Positions 61,535 to 64,000 of a DNA stretch of 64,000 nucleotides are shown here, in pieces. Made by a program: the position numbers and the translations under genes. The notes below the pieces were generated by a model. That model saw only the letters and a program-made list of their open reading frames with translations, made no database searches and was not told the origin of the DNA. Within the stretch, counting starts at the first letter, position 1; each line of letters starts with the position of its first letter. This DNA comes from Gleimia europaea ACS-120-V-Col10b (lineage in GTDB: Bacteria > Actinomycetota > Actinomycetes > Actinomycetales > Actinomycetaceae): positions 1,302,001-1,366,000 of the forward strand of contig NZ_KE150266.1 in the NCBI RefSeq assembly GCF_000411155.1, given 5' to 3'.

Positions 61535-63250
61535 ATGCATCGGTGGCCCTTGCCTGTGAAGTTAGTAGCTCTAGAGGAACTAGAGCTGGACCTACGTAAT
61601 TATCGTCTGCCGATACGCGTAACCGACGAGCATCAAGCCGTGCTGTACATGTTGGATAATGAGAAAATATTCGAACTAGTCGAAGAGATTCTTAAATACG
61701 GTTACCTGGATAATGAGTTCCCCCTTGTGGTAGCTGATGGATCTAGATTCAAAGTTGTTGAAGGCAACCGGCGAGTTACAGCACTTAAACTACTGAATGA
61801 TCCGACTTTGATTGAAAAATATGGGCCAGAGAAGGCCCGCCGCTATAAGCGCCTCAAAAACAAATATCAGGACAAGTATGCAAGTATTCCATCGCAAATC
61901 CGAGTGATGGTCGCTGATTCTGAGGAAGAACTCCAGCCACATATCGCCCGCCTTCATACAAAAATATCGAAAAAACAATGGAGCACTGAACAGCAAGCAC
62001 AGTTTTATTACGCACAAATTGAGGCGGGCACCACGATTGCACAACTCAAAGAGCGATATAACATAGGCTCGCGCCTCAAGCGCCTGTTACAAACCGCATC
62101 GTTTTCTCATCTAGTTGAAGAGCTCACGCGACGTATGGATGCAGAATCGATCAAACGATTAAAAACGATTAAGCCATCCCCACTCGAATACGCCTTAAAG
62201 GTAGATGAAATACGCACCATAGTCGGAATAGAGTTCGCTCCAAGCGGGCTTCTATCCCCAGAGGGAACAACAGCAGAGATAGCTAACACACTCACTGATA
62301 ATAATCTGAAAGCGCTCCTGCGATTAGCAACGCTGATGACAGATGCAGATCCGAAGCTAAACACGCGACACCCAGCGTTAAACGGAGATAGAAACGCCCT
62401 AGAGGACGTTTTGCAATATCTCGAATGCGACGAGAAGCCTATCGGAACTGGCAAGGCTCACACAGGTGAGTCAAGCGCGGTCATCAATGAACCGGCTCCA
62501 CATCATCCCGCTCCTGTTTCCACTTCTAACGTGTCATCGCTTACTGAAGTCCCGCAACCGCAGACGCGCGTACAACAATCCGATGACCACAATAGTGACA
62601 TCGCAGACCATGAAGAGCTCCACAACGTTACTCCCGAAGATGCCGATGCAGACTTGCAACAGCAATTAAAACAAAGCCTGAAGGGTGCAAAACGCGACGA
62701 CGCCAACCATGTTGGAAATAAATTCGCACATCTAGAACTGCGAATCGACGATAGCAATAATTTTATGGACGCCAATGCCCTAGTCCTCGGGATCCTTGAA
62801 CACGGGGACCTTCCACAGCGGGGATCTTCTAGCAGACAGACAAAGCTCTACGTCCTAGCCCCAGCACTTAGACCAATCTTCGAACTTACTATGGCCGGTC
62901 TGAGAGCGTCCAATATTGAAGGATTGCACCTGGAACAACAGGGTGGCTCAGGACTTAAAGAAGATGTTCAGCAGGTTACAGACAGGCTCTGTGATAGCGA
63001 GTTTATAAGGTACCTATCCGAGCAGTTTCCAAAACTAGGAGGGTTCCATTCAGCCAAGTCGACCATCACGAACTGCAACTTTGTCAGGTCCGCAACAATA
63101 GTCGGCAACACAGCTTCTCATGGTTCTTACCGCAATCTATCTGAAGATACGTTGAAGAGCGCATTTAATGATGCCGTGCTCTTTGCGCTTTTGTGTCAAC
63201 AATACGCTGTATACAAGAGGGGTAGTAGTTTGGTGAGACCTGGCAGCTAA
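61535..63250 (+). CDS. ParB-like N-terminal domain protein with helical C-terminal domain
   Basis: A 571-residue protein with ATG after AGGAG. Residues 1-75 resemble the ParB/Srx fold: a strand and LRNYRLPIR, then VVADGSRFKVVEGNRRVTALKLL with the EGNRR core near 68-80. Residues 90-220 are helical and basic, as in nucleotide-binding ParB relatives. An acidic, low-complexity linker spans about 310-395. The last ~165 residues form a separate helical domain ending GNTASHGSYRNLSEDTLKSAFNDAVLFALL; the SHG followed by two helices recalls HEPN-type domains, but the usual Arg is not at the normal distance. Base composition is more A+T-rich than the host genes. Ends tail-to-tail with an adenine methylase. 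Function unknown; a defence or DNA-modification role is inferred from context. Confidence 0.6.
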   Translation: MHRWPLPVKLVALEELELDLRNYRLPIRVTDEHQAVLYMLDNEKIFELVEEILKYGYLDNEFPLVVADGSRFKVVEGNRRVTALKLLNDPTLIEKYGPEKARRYKRLKNKYQDKYASIPSQIRVMVADSEEELQPHIARLHTKISKKQWSTEQQAQFYYAQIEAGTTIAQLKERYNIGSRLKRLLQTASFSHLVEELTRRMDAESIKRLKTIKPSPLEYALKVDEIRTIVGIEFAPSGLLSPEGTTAEIANTLTDNNLKALLRLATLMTDADPKLNTRHPALNGDRNALEDVLQYLECDEKPIGTGKAHTGESSAVINEPAPHHPAPVSTSNVSSLTEVPQPQTRVQQSDDHNSDIADHEELHNVTPEDADADLQQQLKQSLKGAKRDDANHVGNKFAHLELRIDDSNNFMDANALVLGILEHGDLPQRGSSSRQTKLYVLAPALRPIFELTMAGLRASNIEGLHLEQQGGSGLKEDVQQVTDRLCDSEFIRYLSEQFPKLGGFHSAKSTITNCNFVRSATIVGNTASHGSYRNLSEDTLKSAFNDAVLFALLCQQYAVYKRGSSLVRPGS

Positions 63251-64000
63251 GTTACAGTATTGCGGCCAATCTCCTTTACTACCGGCGCCAGGTTCGCTGA
63301 TGCGACCAAGATCTCTTTCGCTTTTGTTTTCTTGTGCGCGGAATAATTGATGGACAAGGGGATGCAATAATCCCCCTCGTACAATTCACGCACCAATGGG
63401 TGGTTGTCGTAAGTCAAGATCCAGTTCCCATCAGGGTGATCATGAATTGTGGCTGCTAACCCTTTGTGGTCATAATCTTCAAAAGCATTCAAATACAAGC
63501 GTTTCCCAGCCTGAACGTAAGGGGGGTCAACATACAACAAGGTCTGCTTGTCATTTCCATAGTCGTTGATCACGCTACGGCCGTCTTCATTTGTGACAGT
63601 TATTCTTCCTAAATAGGGAATCAACGCTTCCACACGTCTCACAAGAGTATCCCGGTTGAATCGGGCATCCATCTTGTAATTGCCTGTTTGGGTCTTCCCT
63701 CCAATCACGCCCGCGTTTAATATTCCTGACCGATTTGTCCTATTTAAGTAAAAAAACGCTAAACCCAATTCAGCAGAAGGCGAGGAGCCAGCCTTGTAAA
63801 TCGCTCGCTGACAATGCCACTCTTGCACGGTTAGAGGGACAGAATCAATGAAGTCAACGATCCGTTGTGGGTCCGTTACTAGCAAGCGCCAAAACGAATA
63901 TACGGCCGGGTCGAGATCGTTTATATGTAGATGGGTAATCTGTCCTGTCAACAAGAGAGCTAGGCCAGCTCCCGCACCACCGGCGTAAGGCTCGACATAT
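63247..64000 (-). CDS. D12-class DNA adenine methyltransferase (Dam-like), 5'-truncated by window edge
   Basis: At least 250 residues. The frame is open to the right edge, where it reads YVEPYAGGAGAGLALL, the SAM-binding motif I (FxGxG-like). The catalytic motif IV is DPPYVQAGKRLY near the middle. NDLDPAVYSFWRLL, FFYLNRTNRSGILNAGVIGG and YNYGN-like NDYGND are also typical of N6-adenine methylases of the Dam/DpnIIA type. The start and N-terminal residues are outside the window. Stop codons overlap with the convergent ParB-like gene, leaving no terminator between them. Could be an orphan methylase or part of a restriction system. Confidence 0.9.
   Translation of the reverse strand, partial: YVEPYAGGAGAGLALLLTGQITHLHINDLDPAVYSFWRLLVTDPQRIVDFIDSVPLTVQEWHCQRAIYKAGSSPSAELGLAFFYLNRTNRSGILNAGVIGGKTQTGNYKMDARFNRDTLVRRVEALIPYLGRITVTNEDGRSVINDYGNDKQTLLYVDPPYVQAGKRLYLNAFEDYDHKGLAATIHDHPDGNWILTYDNHPLVRELYEGDYCIPLSINYSAHKKTKAKEILVASANLAPVVKEIGRNTVT

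Larger units (their letters stand above)
57548..64000. mobile_element. Probable integrated element at tRNA-Thr (left end; right end outside window)
   Basis: Directly after the tRNA come an XRE repressor, an excisionase-like protein, overlapping winged-helix replication genes, an IS256-family insertion, and DNA-modification genes, with short overlapping frames unlike the host operons to the left. No integrase, capsid or conjugation gene is seen, so phage, ICE or satellite cannot be told apart. The boundaries are inference. Confidence 0.55.

Overview
The window looks like chromosomal DNA of a moderately G+C-rich Gram-positive actinobacterium, probably in or near Actinomycetaceae (Arcanobacterium/Trueperella-like). 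This is inferred from many GTG starts, a sortase-anchored surface nuclease (LAKTG signal), a topA that ends in basic repeats instead of zinc fingers, two tRNA genes with no encoded CCA, and leaderless promoters. No species marker is present, so the placement is tentative.

Layout. 1-5.4 kb: the end of a quinone oxidoreductase, then two tRNA-Ser genes, each followed by a near-identical module (upstream palindrome, secreted lipase, terminator); the lipase module is a 1.65-kb segmental duplication. 5.4-16 kb: a DASS-family transporter behind a structured leader, an ExeM-like wall-anchored nuclease, a rhodanese lipoprotein, tRNA-Arg, a fructosamine-kinase-like gene, an ABC-2 exporter operon ending in its own XRE regulator, and meso-diaminopimelate dehydrogenase. 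16.3-28.6 kb: a complete type I-E CRISPR-Cas system (cas3-cas8e-cse2-cas7e-cas5e-cas6e-cas1-cas2) with a 48-repeat array and, about 200 bp beyond it, two decayed repeats that still keep the 61-bp spacing.

28.7-57.3 kb: an MFS exporter, gluQ, a dual crcB fluoride-channel pair, metNIQ, upp, tadA (apparently leaderless), tRNA-Ser, glgP, a tetronate-catabolism operon (GntR regulator, otnK, ltnD and a frameshifted GntP permease) with a clear promoter/operator, a PspC protein, a MacB-type ABC pair, sodA, a methyltransferase, and a topA-tmk-holB-peptidase run.

57.5 kb to the right edge: probable integrated mobile element abutting tRNA-Thr(CGU). It starts with divergent XRE-repressor and excisionase-like genes whose promoters both predict leaderless mRNAs. 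Next come three overlapping short winged-helix genes, the largest of which is a replication-initiator-like gene split by an IS256-family element with an 8-bp target duplication; removing the IS restores a 350-codon frame. Palindromes and 24-bp repeats inside that gene's linker could be an embedded origin. The window ends with a ParB-N-domain protein convergent with a D12-class adenine methyltransferase. No integrase or second attachment site is in view, so the element probably continues to the right. The ParB-like/methylase pair is the best candidate for an undescribed accessory system here; this is inference from architecture and context.
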